64,000 bases of DNA from Patiria miniata. Taxonomy: Eukaryota; Echinodermata; Asteroidea; Valvatida; Asterinidae. The number at the start of each line of letters is the position of its first letter. The stretch's first letter is position 1. The position numbers and the translations under genes are program-made. Positions 36,401 to 46,400 of the stretch are shown one piece after another. Below the pieces are notes generated by a model. It made no database searches, had not been told where the DNA came from, and saw nothing but the letters and a program-made list of their open reading frames with translations. The stretch lies in NCBI RefSeq assembly GCF_015706575.1, contig NW_024037072.1:25979162-26043161 (forward strand), in the 5' to 3' direction.

Positions 36401-39327
36401 TCTTTTTTTAGGATGCATGCCTTGCAAAATATAACTTATTACTTTAAATCCGCCTGCGTGAGTTTTTCCTGGACAGTGAACCGTGTGAGCCAGAGCCTTT
36501 TCGAGTCAAGAGTTCATGGGTACCCCCCAAGAATCGTGTGCCAGCCATAGAGATATACGTTCAAGTTATCAATTCCCAAGTCACTAACCCGGACAACTTC
36601 CCCCACAGGACTCATGATAATCTCCCCAGAGAGGAGCGCCTGGCTCTCAACTCCTTGCGCTCTCGCACCGACATCATCATCAAGCCAGCAGATAAAGGTT
36701 CAGCTGTGGTCATCATGGATCGTCAGCAGTACATTGATGAGGCCCACCGCCAGTTGGATAATCGCACTAACTATACCCGCCTTGACTCTGACCCCACAGG
36801 CACTTTCTGTCAAGATATACAACAGGTACTTGACGATATGCGATCACGTGACCAGTTGTCGAAGAAAGCTCACAAATTTCTTTCTCCCTGTGATTGTAGG
36901 ACTGCCAGATTTTACCTGCTACCCAAGATTCACAAGGCTGGCAACCCCGGTAGACCCATCATCTCCGGTAATGGCTCACCCACGGAACGCATCTCCCTGT
37001 TCATTGACAGTTTTCTCAAACCCCTTGTCCCACAGATTTCGTCATACATTCACGACACCCCAGACTTCCTACGCAAGCTTGAAGGAATCAAGGACCAGAT
37101 TCCCAGCACAGCCATCATTGGGACTTTCGACGTCTCATCTCTGTACACCAACATCCCACATGAGGAGGGAGTTCGTGCTTGCTCCTTGGCTCTGGCCAAG
37201 GCAGGACACACGACTCCTCCCATCAGTGATGTTGGCACCCTCATGAGACTTATACTAACGAAGAACAATTTTTCCTTCCTTGGTGAACACTATCTACAGG
37301 TACACGGCACTGCAATGGGCACTCGCATGGCCCCGTCGATGGCTTGCCTCTTCATGGGCGACCTCGAAGAACGCATTCTTGCCTCGGCCCCATGTCGCCC
37401 TTGGATCTGGTGGAGATATATTGATGATGTTTTCTTCATCTGGACCAGTGATGAGGACAGTCTCTTGACCTTCACTAACCACATCAATTCCTTCCACAGA
37501 ACCATCAAATTCACATCGGAGTTCTCGGCTCACCAAACCCACTTTCTGGATGTCACCGTCCGCAAGCAAGGCAACTCACTAACCACTGACCTGTATTCCA
37601 AACCCACAGACACCCACCAGTACCTCCACTCCTCCAGCTGTCACCCCAGGCACAGCAAAACTGGCATAGCGTTTAGCCAGGCACTCAGACTCAGAAGAAT
37701 TTGTTCTAATGATTCCGATTTCTCCCGCCATACACAGATACTGAAGAACAACTTGGTGGCCAGGGGTCACAGCTCTCGCCAGGTTCATCGTGCCATTGCC
37801 AGAGCTAAATCTATCCCCAGAAATCAAGCTCTCACGGGAAAGGCCCCTGATGCCATGGCCAAACCCATGATTCCCTTGGTTACCACGTTTCACCCCAATC
37901 TCCCTCCCCTCCGCAAAATCACTAATGACAATCATCATATCCTCCATACTTCAGATCGCCTTGCCCGCGCCATCCCCAACGGCCCCACATTGGCTTACAG
38001 GCGTCCTCGAAATCTACGGGACTTGATTGTTCGAGCTGAAGTCCCATCCTTAGATGCATCCCCTCCCACCCAGCATGGTACTTTCAAGTGCAGTTCCAGA
38101 TGTGTTGTCTGCCAGATTCATATCCAGGAGTCTGACTCCTTTTCTGGCCACTCTTCTGTCACTACCCACAGAACCATTGGTAACATCACTTGTAACACCT
38201 CTAATGTCATATATCTCATTTCTTGCAGGGTCTGTGGAGTGCAGTATGTAGGTGAGACTAAGAATACGCTCAAGAAGCGTTTCTATGCCCATCGGTCAAC
38301 GGTCAACACCAAGAAACTAGACACCCCTGTTGGTCATCACTTCAACCTGCCTAACCACTCCATTTCTGATATGATTTTGCAGGGCATTGAATCTCTTGGC
38401 CATCGCAAAGAGTCAGTTCGCCTCAGCAGAGAGAAGGTGTGGATGAATCGTCTTCGAACTATTCAACCACATGGTCTCAACATCCAACTTGGAAATGATT
38501 AATCCTTTTCTTCCTCCATTGTCCTCTGTTACAGATAATCCATCTGGTCTTCCTTGTTTGTGTTAACACATCTCCCACCATCTTTCATCCCTTTCCACCT
38601 CTATACTGTCCCCCCCCCCCCCGCATCATCCCTTCACTCTCACACTCTTTTGTCCGTTCCCACTCCCTGTGACCTTTGATCCTTCCCCTTTCTGTTCCCC
38701 CCCTGTTTACACCAGACCCCTTGTGGTTTGCCATCTCCCTTTGTTTCTTTGTTCTCTCATCCACCCTCCCCTGCATCTTTCCACACCTTTCCCTCCTAAT
38801 CCTCCTTTTGTGTTTCTTCTTTCAGCCCTGCATGTTTGTGTGCACCCCCATGTTAATGTATGTATCTCTGTCATTTCTGTTTTAGCCTCTGAAGAAGAAC
38901 TTGCTAAGTTGGCAACGTCAGGCCACATTAATTTTAAGATTTATTACTTTAAAGTTAAATAAAGAGTGCGCAGAAATAGGAGCGCGTAGCTTTACAGTAG
39001 GACTAGTACTAAGAACAGGGGTGTGAGTGACCACTGATAAAAATAGCTGAAAAGGGTGTAAAAAAAGCTGAATTTTGGAAATCTCCTATACTTTTGTACA
39101 CAGCAAGTGAGGAGAAAAAGCTGAAATCCCAAACAAAAAAAGCTGAAATCAGCTAAAAAGCTGAGATTTCACACCCCTGTAAGAAGTAGGAGGTCTGATG
39201 ACGAATACAAATCAATTGCATTGAAATACAGCAAGTAAAGAAAGGATACAAGTTCTGTCAATGGCTGCTGTGCTTTATTCGAAGTCCCTAACTGTCGGCG
39301 AAGAACCTCCAATCTCTCGGCCGCCAT
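24142..39327 (-). CDS. PHYH: Phytanoyl-CoA 2-hydroxylase, peroxisomal
   Basis: Fe(II)/2-oxoglutarate dioxygenase that hydroxylates phytanoyl-CoA at C2 in peroxisomal alpha-oxidation of branched fatty acids. Exons in order: 39327-39250, 31799-31639, 29936-29768, 27521-27440, 26477-26296, 25766-25617, 24417-24142 (last end uncertain). Phases agree at every junction. In the model, HQD at residues 173-175, His262 in LLIHGSG and Arg273 in GFRK match the known Fe and 2-oxoglutarate ligands, each two residues before the human numbering. The N-terminus [13 protein letters not shown] contains a PTS2 match (R-L-x5-Q-L). As read to the stop at 24142 the protein would be about 365 residues, against 338 in human. 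A GT donor at 24282 would make the body 319 residues with a short unseen last exon. Confidence 0.9.
24820..25356. repeat. Direct repeat of about 120 bp flanking a palindromic MITE
   Basis: The block GACTTTG(C/T)ACGTACGGTAC through CGCTATTTTCACCATGTTTT to CAGACGATC(G/A)GCTGTTT occurs at about 24820-24940 and 25233-25356 in the same orientation. Between them, 25053-25199 is an inverted element with CCAATTGCTGAC / GTCAACAATTG and GGAAATGACGTTTTT / AAAAACGTCATATCC. All within PHYH intron 6. Confidence 0.75.
25617..25766 (-). CDS. PHYH: PHYH exon 6, second Fe His and 2OG Arg
   Basis: 50 codons, phase 0 to 0: [33 protein letters not shown], then NRTQGFRK. Contains the distal iron ligand His and the Arg that binds 2-oxoglutarate. 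Confidence 0.95.
26296..26477 (-). CDS. PHYH: PHYH exon 5, Fe-binding HxD
   Basis: 60 codons after the split Gly. [20 protein letters not shown] carries the HQD iron ligands, followed by [36 protein letters not shown]. All core positions are conserved. Donor GTAGAT. Confidence 0.95.
27054..27198 (-). mobile_element. MITE with AACCCTCCT ends, copy 1 (PHYH intron 4)
   Basis: The inverted ends AACCCTCCT / AGGAGGGTT enclose about 145 bp. The element is inverted relative to 30905-31047, with long identical stretches such as GCATTGTCAGCCTG and TACACAGTAGGCCAGGAGGT. Confidence 0.8.
27440..27521 (-). CDS. PHYH: PHYH exon 4
   Basis: 27 codons plus one base: [27 protein letters not shown]. The human counterpart reads [20 protein letters not shown]. 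Acceptor TTCTTCAG, donor GTAAAT. Confidence 0.93.
28660..29655 (+). mobile_element. Helentron/pearl-like non-autonomous element (145-bp array, microsatellite, hairpin)
   Basis: Six tandem copies of a unit of about 145 bp start near 28697, 28842, 28987, 29132, 29269 and 29407, each with CACTGTGACCTTGACC or a close variant and AATCCACAAACCAAATTTGA. A CACCC/CACA microsatellite follows at 29544-29597, then a hairpin ATGCCCC (29621) / GGGGCAT (29642). Tandem core plus microsatellite plus terminal hairpin is the layout of pearl/HINE elements of the Helitron group. The 5' end is not defined and the class is inferred from layout only. Confidence 0.6.
29768..29936 (-). CDS. PHYH: PHYH exon 3
   Basis: 56 codons after the split Arg. 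[40 protein letters not shown] matches the segment of human PHYH that precedes the catalytic core. Donor GTACGT at the exon end, phase 0. Confidence 0.93.
30905..31047 (+). mobile_element. MITE with AACCCTCC ends, copy 2 (PHYH intron 2)
   Basis: Inverted copy of the element at 27054-27198, with ends AACCCTCC / GGAGGGTT. The two copies flank PHYH exons 3 and 4. Confidence 0.8.
31639..31799 (-). CDS. PHYH: PHYH exon 2
   Basis: Phase 0 in, phase 2 out. Encodes [19 protein letters not shown], then [20 protein letters not shown] and [11 protein letters not shown]. The Y-x-x-[DN]-GFLVIxNLV block is the N-terminal signature of the PhyH family. Confidence 0.93.
32364..33746. mobile_element. hAT-like element with 8-bp target duplication
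   Basis: The ends CAGTGTTGTAG / CTACAACACTG are inverted, and GTACCTAC flanks both sides exactly (32356-32363 and 33747-33754). An 8-bp duplication and CAG ends fit the hAT superfamily. Just inside each end is a GAGACC/GACCGA hexamer array (32376-32514 and 33612-33735). The interior of about 1.1 kb shows no recognisable transposase. It sits in PHYH intron 1. Confidence 0.85.
34254..34443 (+). mobile_element. MITE, copy 1 of an inverted pair with 59328-59474
   Basis: Ends TGTAGCGTGAATATCCGACT and, inverted, GAGTCGGATTTTCATGTGAC. The interior ACGCGTGAGTACAATACTAT matches the second copy on the opposite strand 25 kb away. Confidence 0.8.
35252..36195. mobile_element. Foldback element with 445-bp arms and 9-bp target duplication
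   Basis: The left arm 35252-35696 and right arm 35750-36195 are almost perfect inverted copies around a 53-bp loop (35697-35749). CTTTCGGTC stands immediately outside both ends (35243-35251 and 36196-36204). Long inverted ends and a 9-bp duplication are known for Mutator-like and foldback elements. No transposase inside. Located in PHYH intron 1, next to the Penelope element. Confidence 0.92.
36448..38502 (+). mobile_element. Penelope-like retroelement ORF, RT plus GIY-YIG endonuclease
   Basis: The frame is open from 36448 (after a TAA at 36445) to TAA at 38500; no ATG opens it. Near its start [15 protein letters not shown] resembles the conserved PLE region before the RT. RT motifs follow: [53 protein letters not shown] and the catalytic [11 protein letters not shown] Cys pair (CSSRCVVC) lies in the linker, then [35 protein letters not shown] and a Glu in [12 protein letters not shown] and endonuclease have no stops, so the copy is young, but the N-terminal part expected before WVPP is missing. 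The strand is opposite to PHYH, in whose intron 1 it lies. Confidence 0.93.
38503..38970 (+). mobile_element. 3' region of the Penelope-like element
   Basis: C/T-rich untranslated region followed by GCCTCTGAAGAAGAACTTGC and AACGTCAGGCC near 38884-38925, then AATAAA at about 38958. A GAAGAAG ... AACGTC tail is common in PLEs. The end point is approximate. Confidence 0.6.
39016..39179. mobile_element. Small MITE, CAGGGGTGTGA ends
   Basis: Inverted CAGGGGTGTGA / TTCACACCCCTG, with TAAGAA directly on both sides (39010-39015 and 39180-39185). The interior repeats AAAAAGCTGAAAT. It lies 70 bp downstream of the PHYH exon 1 donor. Confidence 0.7.
39250..39327 (-). CDS. PHYH: PHYH exon 1 (proposed), PTS2 signal
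   Basis: 26 codons from ATG at 39327 with a strong context (GCGACCATGG). [13 protein letters not shown] includes RLEVLRRQL, fitting the PTS2 consensus R-L-x5-H/Q-L for import by PEX7. The donor GTATCC is weak but leaves phase 0, which exon 2 needs. Adding these 26 residues puts all catalytic residues two positions before the human protein. Confidence 0.65.
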
Positions 39328-39447
39328 GGTCGCACGATGCAAAAAAGAAGGCAAATGTTTTTTTTTTCTACACCTGCCTTTTCCTTGCTCCATGCACGTA
39401 CTAACAGTAACACCGTACCAGTCCGCCAGACATGCCTGATGACCAGG

Positions 39448-41215
39448 GTGACCGTAAGGTCATGGCCAAATTCTGCCAAATGGACTTAAAAAATCTGTCA
39501 GATTGATCAAAAATCGGCCAAATTCCCAAGAATTACTCGAAATACACTATAAACACTTGAAATCACATGTACACAGTGGCGTAGCCACCGGGGGGGGGAG
39601 GGAGGCGTGGGGGGAGACCGCCCCCCCCCCATGAAACCTTGTCGCCCCCAGTCGGCCCCCCCCCCCACTGAGATTTTGAGTTTCTAAAAACAATTATCAT
39701 GTACATGACGCCATGGGCGTCAATACTGGGGGGGGGGGGGCCGACTGGGGGCGACAAGGTTTCATGGGGGGGGGGGGGGGACATGTCCCCCCCCCACTTT
39801 TTGAAGGGTGGGGGACACAATATCAAATGTTCCCCCCCCCCCAGATTTTTGAACTCATGTCTCATTTACAGGGCCCTATTATGTACTACAATGTATCTTT
39901 TGCTTAGAAAATATTGGTTAATTAAAAGTGGTCAGAAATTGCCTCAGATAACACCACAGAGCATTTAGAATCAAATTTTTTTCGGGGCCCTTAAGCGGGC
40001 CCCGAACCCCACGCCTAAAGCTCAGAATTCTGGTAGCTGATTCAATGACTCCAACCTCGAAAACAATGTTCAAAAATTTTTCTTATGCCTTTAGCTGAAA
40101 AAACCTCGAAAATTATGTTTAAATTATTATCTTTTGAGCTAAGATAATTAGTGGTTAAAGTGGTAAGAAATTGCCTCAGATATCACACCACAGAGCATCG
40201 AGAATCCAATTTTTTCGGGGCCCTTAAGCGGGCCCCGCCGAATCCCACGCCTATAGCTTAGAATACCGATAGCTGATTCAATGACTCCAACCTCGAAAAC
40301 GATGTTCAAATAATTATCTTTTGCTAAGAAAATATTAGTTAAAGCATGGAGGAAAGTGGTAAGAAATTGCTTCAGATCACACCACAGAAGGCTAGAATCA
40401 ATTTTTTTCGGGGCCCTTAAGCGGGCCCGAACCCCACGCCGTAAGGGCTTCGCGCTCGCATCAGTTCTGATCAAGGTATGTCCGCCCCCCCCACACTTTT
40501 GAGAAGCGATTGACGCCCCTGCATGACGCCCCCCCCCCCAATGAAATGTTCCAGCCCCCCCCCCCCAGCGCCCCCCCCCCCCGCACTGAAAAATTCCTGG
40601 CTACGCCACTGCATGTACATGTTGAAGTATTGCCTTAATTAAGGTTCAAAGTAATTGTAAACAATCTATAGTCACATAAAGATGTTATGATATTTGCGTT
40701 TAATTTTAAACAAAACACTCGACGAAGACGGGGAGGTCATTCCAATTTTTAAGTGTTCCGTTAGAAAAAAAATGAAGATGCATATGTGTCGGTCCTGGCC
40801 TGGTTGAGTTGGAACTGTCTGTTGTGTCCTCTTCGTGATCTTCCAGTTTTTTAGGTGATGTATTTGGTAAAGTCGATGTCCATTAGCCCATTCAGGATTT
40901 TAAAGAAACAAAAGATGCGGTGCTGTTTTCTTCTTTCTTCCAAAGTTGTCAAATCCAGATCTTTCATGATAGCAGAGATGCTAGTGTCACGTCCATAGGT
41001 GTTTGAAACGAACCTTGCAGCTCTCTGCAAGGGTTTGTTTGAAAAGATTTAAGCTTTTTTTCAAATTTGCTATGTTTTTCTGTCAAATAACCATTTTTGC
41101 TGAATTCTGCCAGAAATCTGCCCAAAAAAATCCATTCTGTCAAATTTTCTGTCAAACTCGTTTTATAACAAAAAATCTGTCAAAGTTAGCCGAAAATCGG
41201 CTAAAACGGTCACCA
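39448..41215. mobile_element. Possible larger TIR element enclosing the 39574-40611 insertion
   Basis: GGTGACCGT near 39448 and ACGGTCACC near 41207 are inverted. Both are followed inwards by related CGGCCAAATT / AATCTGTCAAA type sequence. Short ends and no clear target duplication make this a weak call. Confidence 0.35.
39574..40611. mobile_element. hAT-like non-autonomous element with 8-bp duplication
   Basis: The ends CAGTGGCGTAGCCA / TGGCTACGCCACTG are inverted and CATGTACA flanks both (39566-39573 and 40612-40619). The interior has long G or C runs and three tandem copies of a block with AGAAATTGC(C/T)TCAGAT and GGGGCCCTTAAGCGGGCCC (about 39930-40010, 40160-40250, 40355-40440). No transposase. 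ACATGTACAT is frequent in this DNA, so the flank match alone is not proof. Confidence 0.8.
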
Positions 41216-41465
41216 CGGAAAGCACTCGACCGGCCTGTCGCGTATCTGTCGTAGGGGGCGCCCCATTCGATCAACAAATGCATGCCTGAAAAGTGAAAGA
41301 TGGCTTGCAAGTTGCAACTTTTGCGTCTTCCAGACTTCTGCTCGTGCTGATCTCTACACGTGACAAGATACAGGGCAAACCTACATGTTCGTATAGGCCA
41401 TAGCTGGTAATGTGGTACTTACAAGAGGCGAGCACGGCCGGAGCAAATTTTATTTGGGCAGCGCT

Positions 41466-41530
41466 AGCCCGACTGCGTCTGTAGTACAGAGCTTGCGATA
41501 GTACTATACGGCCAGACGCAGTCGGGCTAG
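41466..41530. mobile_element. Tiny palindromic MITE
   Basis: CTAGCCCGACTGCGTCTG at 41466 is repeated inverted as CAGACGCAGTCGGGCTAG, ending near 41530. A half-copy (GGCAGTCGGGCTAA) occurs at 34127. Confidence 0.7.
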
Positions 41531-41568
41531 GGCAGCGCCAGCGTGTGTGGTAATAAGCCTATAGGGAT

Positions 41569-41756
41569 GAGGCTTGAGTAACTCCAGCCATGGAGGAAGA
41601 CATGTTCCATATTCGTTTAATGTGAATGAATATGGAACATGCTACTGTCAGCTGGAGTTACTCAAGCCATGGAGGAAGGTCCGAGTAACTTGGACTCAAC
41701 TTATCGCCTTTTTAACATTCGGACATGGTCTGGCGATAAGTTGGGTCCAAGTAACT
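41569..41756. mobile_element. Two adjacent palindromic MITEs
   Basis: The first (41571-41668) has ends GGCTTGAGTAACTCCAGC / GCTGGAGTTACTCAAGCC and an inner ATGTTCCATATTC / GAATATGGAACAT. CCATGGAGGAAG occurs at both its ends. The second (41684-41756) has AGTAACTTGGACTCAACTTA against TAAGTTGGGTCCAAGTAACT. Both are under 110 bp. Confidence 0.75.
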
Positions 41757-41859
41757 AGGACTAGTGAAATGATATACATGATATAGGCCTAGGTTTATTT
41801 GGAAAGATTCCCATGATATCTCATTATCTGGCCATCACTTTTCACCGCTGTCGGTGCAC

Positions 41860-42449
41860 TAGCCCCATAAAAGTGGCCAATTTAATGGACTAGCCTACAT
41901 GTAGGCCTACCTCCCTAAATAAACATGATAAAGGCCACACTTGGACCATATGCATGTACCCGAACATGTAGAACTTTGTCAAATTTCGATTTTCACAATT
42001 AGGCCTGGGCTTTGTTTGTACTTTTGTAGTTTGTTTTTGCTTTAGAAGCATACACTATATTTATATTTGTCATATTTATAGGATAGAAAAAAAGTGCTGC
42101 GTTTGTCAGACGTCTATTTTTCATATAATTTCCAGATTCGTTTGCACACAATCATGACAATTGCGTATCAAAATTTCAACATGGAAGTTACATGCAAAAA
42201 ATATATCAGTATATAGACCTAGTATATACTAGATATCTGAAAAAGGCAGCACAATATCCTAAAAATATTCCTATAATTAAGAAGGTGAGTAGGCCTATAT
42301 TTCTAAAGCAAAAATGAATTACAAACAAAGCCGAAATGTGAAAATCAAAATGTGACAAAGTTCTACATGTTTGGGAACATGTTCAAAGTGTGGCCTTTAT
42401 TTACGGAGGTACCCGGTAGTTCAGTAAATTGGCCACATTTATGGGGCTA
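41860..42449. mobile_element. Long-armed inverted-repeat element
   Basis: TAGCCCCATAAAAGTGGCCA at the left pairs with TGGCCACATTTATGGGGCTA at the right. The arms continue for well over 100 bp (AAAGGCCACACTT, ACATGTAGAACTTTGTCA and their inverses), separated by about 280 bp without coding potential. Confidence 0.78.
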
Positions 42450-42693
42450 CCTGTGCACACGTGCAAACCCTGTGGGACTGGTCTGAAAATGTCTAAGTGT
42501 TTTCTCAGTACAAATTCCAAATGTATCACTGCTAATTTTGATTTTTAGGACATATTATCACTTTCTGATGGCTGATGGGTCATTTAAGGGAAAAATAAGC
42601 GATGGCTAGATACATGTATGGCCTGGGAATCTTTCCGTAATTTGGAAAGAATGTTGCAACCTGACGCCATGCGCGTTTACAAAGTCAATGGAC

Positions 42694-43310
42694 GAAAAGG
42701 TGATATAAGTCGTAAAAAATAAAATTTAAGTTATATGCACGACTGGAAAGCCCACAGTGTAGGCTTTCATTTGGTATATGACACAGCTGTATGGCCAAGG
42801 CTTCTCGTTGTGGAGATATAACAAATTTGCATATAATTTAGTTCCATGGAGTTCAAATTACACAACTGAGAAAACAGGCTTTGACATAGCTGGCTCTGTT
42901 GTAGATTTGGGCATGAAAAGCTCACTTTTAATCTCTTAGCAACCAACATGTTTCTGTTTTACTATCACTTTTAAACTTTGGATATTGATTCTACAATGAT
43001 TATTTTCAATGATTTTTGGGAAAAAGAGACTGTTTGAAACCAGATTACTATATTTTGGCTTATTCGCATATTGATTAAAATGATAGTTTTTGGATGTAAA
43101 ATAAAGAGAACAATGCAAACAAAATAAGGTTATTTTTTTCCCTTTTTTCATCGAAATCAACTTTTCTGTGAATGAATCCTTAAACTTTAGGTATCAAAGA
43201 TGTCATTCAAGACAAAAAACGAAAATCAAATTTTGATGAAAAATTTCACCCTCTCAACGTTCAGCAGGCCATTAAATGTAAAGGCATAGTGCGACTTATA
43301 TCACCTTTTC
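42694..43310. mobile_element. TIR element upstream of SLC35A-like gene
   Basis: The ends GAAAAGGTGATATAAGTCG and CGACTTATATCACCTTTTC are perfect inverted repeats of about 19 bp enclosing about 600 bp. No transposase frame. It ends roughly 75 bp before the first recognised SLC35A exon. Confidence 0.8.
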
Positions 43311-43418
43311 CTGGAGCGGGTCACATATGTACATGTACTCTACCTTTAAAATTGTACATACTGTCTTTCATTTTGAGGTACAGGCGCATAGGGAGCCCAT
43401 ACGTTCTACAAGTCAACC

Positions 43419-43488
43419 ATGCTGGGCCTGGTGGACTGTACTAGTTGGCTGGTGTTCATAGCGTATGTCACACTTTTTGTCAACAACA
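43419..43488 (+). CDS. SLC35A-like exon 1 (start codon)
   Basis: MLGLVDCTSWLVFIAYVTLF, VNN: the first transmembrane segment. ATG in context CAACCATGC. The acceptor GGTACAG at 43377-43383 places 35 bases of 5' UTR in the same exon. Confidence 0.8.
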
Positions 43489-46400
43489 GTAAGTCACTAT
43501 TACAACTTGTCATATTTCCCCCTGCTGATCAACAAAAAATCACAAACAGGCTACTTTGACATCTTTAAAGGGAATGTACATCATCACCTTGGAAAACGGT
43601 GGTCGGCCGACCACCGTTGGAAATGTAAACAAAAATATAATTTTCTTGAAAATGACTTCACACCAGGTGCCATAATTTTACAGGATGCTTTAGACTGTCA
43701 TTTACCAACATCCTGTAAGGTATTTCGTAAAAACTTGGTCATTTTATATTTCGATGTTTGCAAATGTTGTAATTTCCCTTTAATTGATCTCATCACCTTG
43801 GAAAACAGTATGCATGACCATGATTTTTTTTTGGGGGGGGGGACAGCTTTGCAAGTTGTAATCTTGCCAGAATAAGGGATCAATTTTTTTCAACAAAGTT
43901 TTGGCATCATTCTTACAAGTCATTTACAGTTCTGTCAGTTTTTTGTTTAACTCAAACTTACATGTACTTTCGTATTTAACAAGACTTGGCAAGCATAGTA
44001 TAACTGGTCCCACACCAGTCAAACTACTAACGGGGATTTCCAAAAATGCATCTTCAGACACATCTTTGGAAATTACTTTCTTTTATTTTTTTCTTCAAAA
44101 TGACAACGTGCCAGAAATAATAATTGCACCATGTTGACAGGGAGTTTTGTGAAATTAAACCATGTATGCTTTTAAGCAATAATTTTGTCAGCTATTTTTT
44201 GGATAGCTGCAAATGATATACTCCCTAGGGGTGGGGGGGGGAGGCTGGAGGCTGGAGACCACATTACACTAGGGGGCGCTCTTCAGGATATGTATACTCG
44301 CGCTTACATTAAAACATTGCATTTTGAAAGCTTTTGTACTTTGTTTCTGCACAGTGCTACTGAATACATTTTGGTTGTTGGGATATGTTCCACAAATACC
44401 TCGAAATCCACATTTGTTGCTACCCCCCCCCCCCCCCCCACCACCACAGATGCATGTAACTTTGGCTCTGTTCTTTTAAAATTTTGCCTGTGCATGCAAA
44501 ATTTTCTGGCTTTCAGCCCATTTTCAAGGGATTTATTCCCCCAGCAAGTTCAGGTGGTAAAACAGCCAGGGCGCTTTGGGGCAGTACAGAGACTAATGAC
44601 ATGAATGAATTATAAAGATATTCCTTTTCCCTTTGTTTTCTGACAGATCTTCTGATAGCTTTCACAAAAGACAAGGATAACAGTTATAGCTACAGCACAG
44701 TGCTAGTGGTGCTGCTGATAGAGCTGTCCAAACTCACTGTTGCGACCATATTCTACTGCCACAAGTAAGTGTTTCTAAGTTTTATCAATTTCTAAATTAA
44801 CTTTAAAAAAAAAAAATCAAAATTAAGGTCAACTTTAACCCTCCAAGCAGCCCGACGGTAATTTTATAGTCCACATTTTCCAAATATGGGCATAATTTTT
44901 TTTCAATGGGCCAATTAGGCCAAGCTTCCATGTAATCCTCATCCCTACTATACACCACAAGCCTGTAGACTCCCATTGGCCAGACCCTAGCCACTCCGGA
45001 GTAAGGAGTGTTGAAAGACAGAAGCCAAGATGGCGCCCAATGCCTTTGTGCAGTAATTGGAGATCTTAGTGGCCAGCCCTAAGTGCTGCCGATCCCTTTG
45101 TGTCAACCCCTTGTGCCGCCCAGAGTCCAGACAAGTTGTAAACAATCCCTGGCCATGTGAATGAACTATATCTTGTGCATGTACAGGCATGCTAGGGTTA
45201 TTGACCTATAAACACATGTTGTGATAAAATTCTCCATGTGGTTCCACGGTGTGATTTTTCGCATTGAACAATCACTGTAGACCTGCTGTTCTGCATGGTC
45301 AAATACATACTTGTAGATTGGGAAGTTACATCTTGTGTACATTTTATATACATACAATGTACAAGTAAACATCACTCTTTTAATGCTTATAGTCATACAA
45401 TCCATATTTGACTGATTGTTTCTTTGTTACTTTTGCATTTCAATGCTCAACAGATATTCATTTCATAACTTAGTAGCGGATCTGCAGTCAAATAAAACAG
45501 GTGAGTATATATGATTAAAACAACATCTGTTGGAAGCCAAATTTCAAACATGCATAAACTGAGTTACTTAAGGCAGTGTTGATGATTATCTCATTCACAG
45601 TTTATTAAAAAAAGCCCACGAATTACTGCATGAGAAAAAAATGATCGTGGATGAGAAGCCATGCTTTTTAATTATAAAACCGACACTTATTTCACTCTTT
45701 CTCAGTCATTTCTAGAAGGCCTACCGGTACATGTATTAATCAACTTTAGTTTGAATTTACATGAACAGGTGACATCTGGGTCATTTTGTACATTTAGGGT
45801 CCATGTTTCCCTGTCCCTGTTTATACCTGTCCGTGTTACATGTTAATGACCCAAGTACATCCGCTTTGTTCCACAGCCTTTGCCTACTACCTGATTCCTT
45901 CGGTCCTGTACAGTATATTCAACAACTTGGTGTTCCTGAATCTAGCCAATTACAACCCTACAAACTATGCAATCCTCCTGCAGTTCAGCATAGTTATCAC
46001 TGGTGTGATTTATCAGGTAAAAGACTTAAATGTGTCATGCATCAACCATTACTTGAGGCTTTGCAGTTCTATTCTCCTCTTTGTATATCAATGAAATGCA
46101 TCGCATTATATTCGAGTCCATCACCAAGTGAATGAAAAGTCATCAAGTTCAAAATCAAATCTGAGCTCTTCAAATGAATTGAGACAAAGGCAGATCCTTC
46201 CTTTTGTTCTTCCCAGTTACTTGTGTAGGGTCAATGATTTTCCTTTTCGGAAAAGTGCAAATTCCATTTTAAAAAATCCGAAATTCTGTTTCAGCAAATG
46301 AGACCTGCGAGAGCGTGCCTTGAGTGTGACATTTGGACCAAAAAAGTGTTGATTTGTTTTTGACTGAAAAGGCATTGACGAATGGGAATAATGCTTGGCC

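Noticed and set aside
36614..37947. Other long frames overlapping the Penelope element (210, 122, 91 codons)
   Set aside because: Shadows of the RT reading frame on other frames and on the minus strand.
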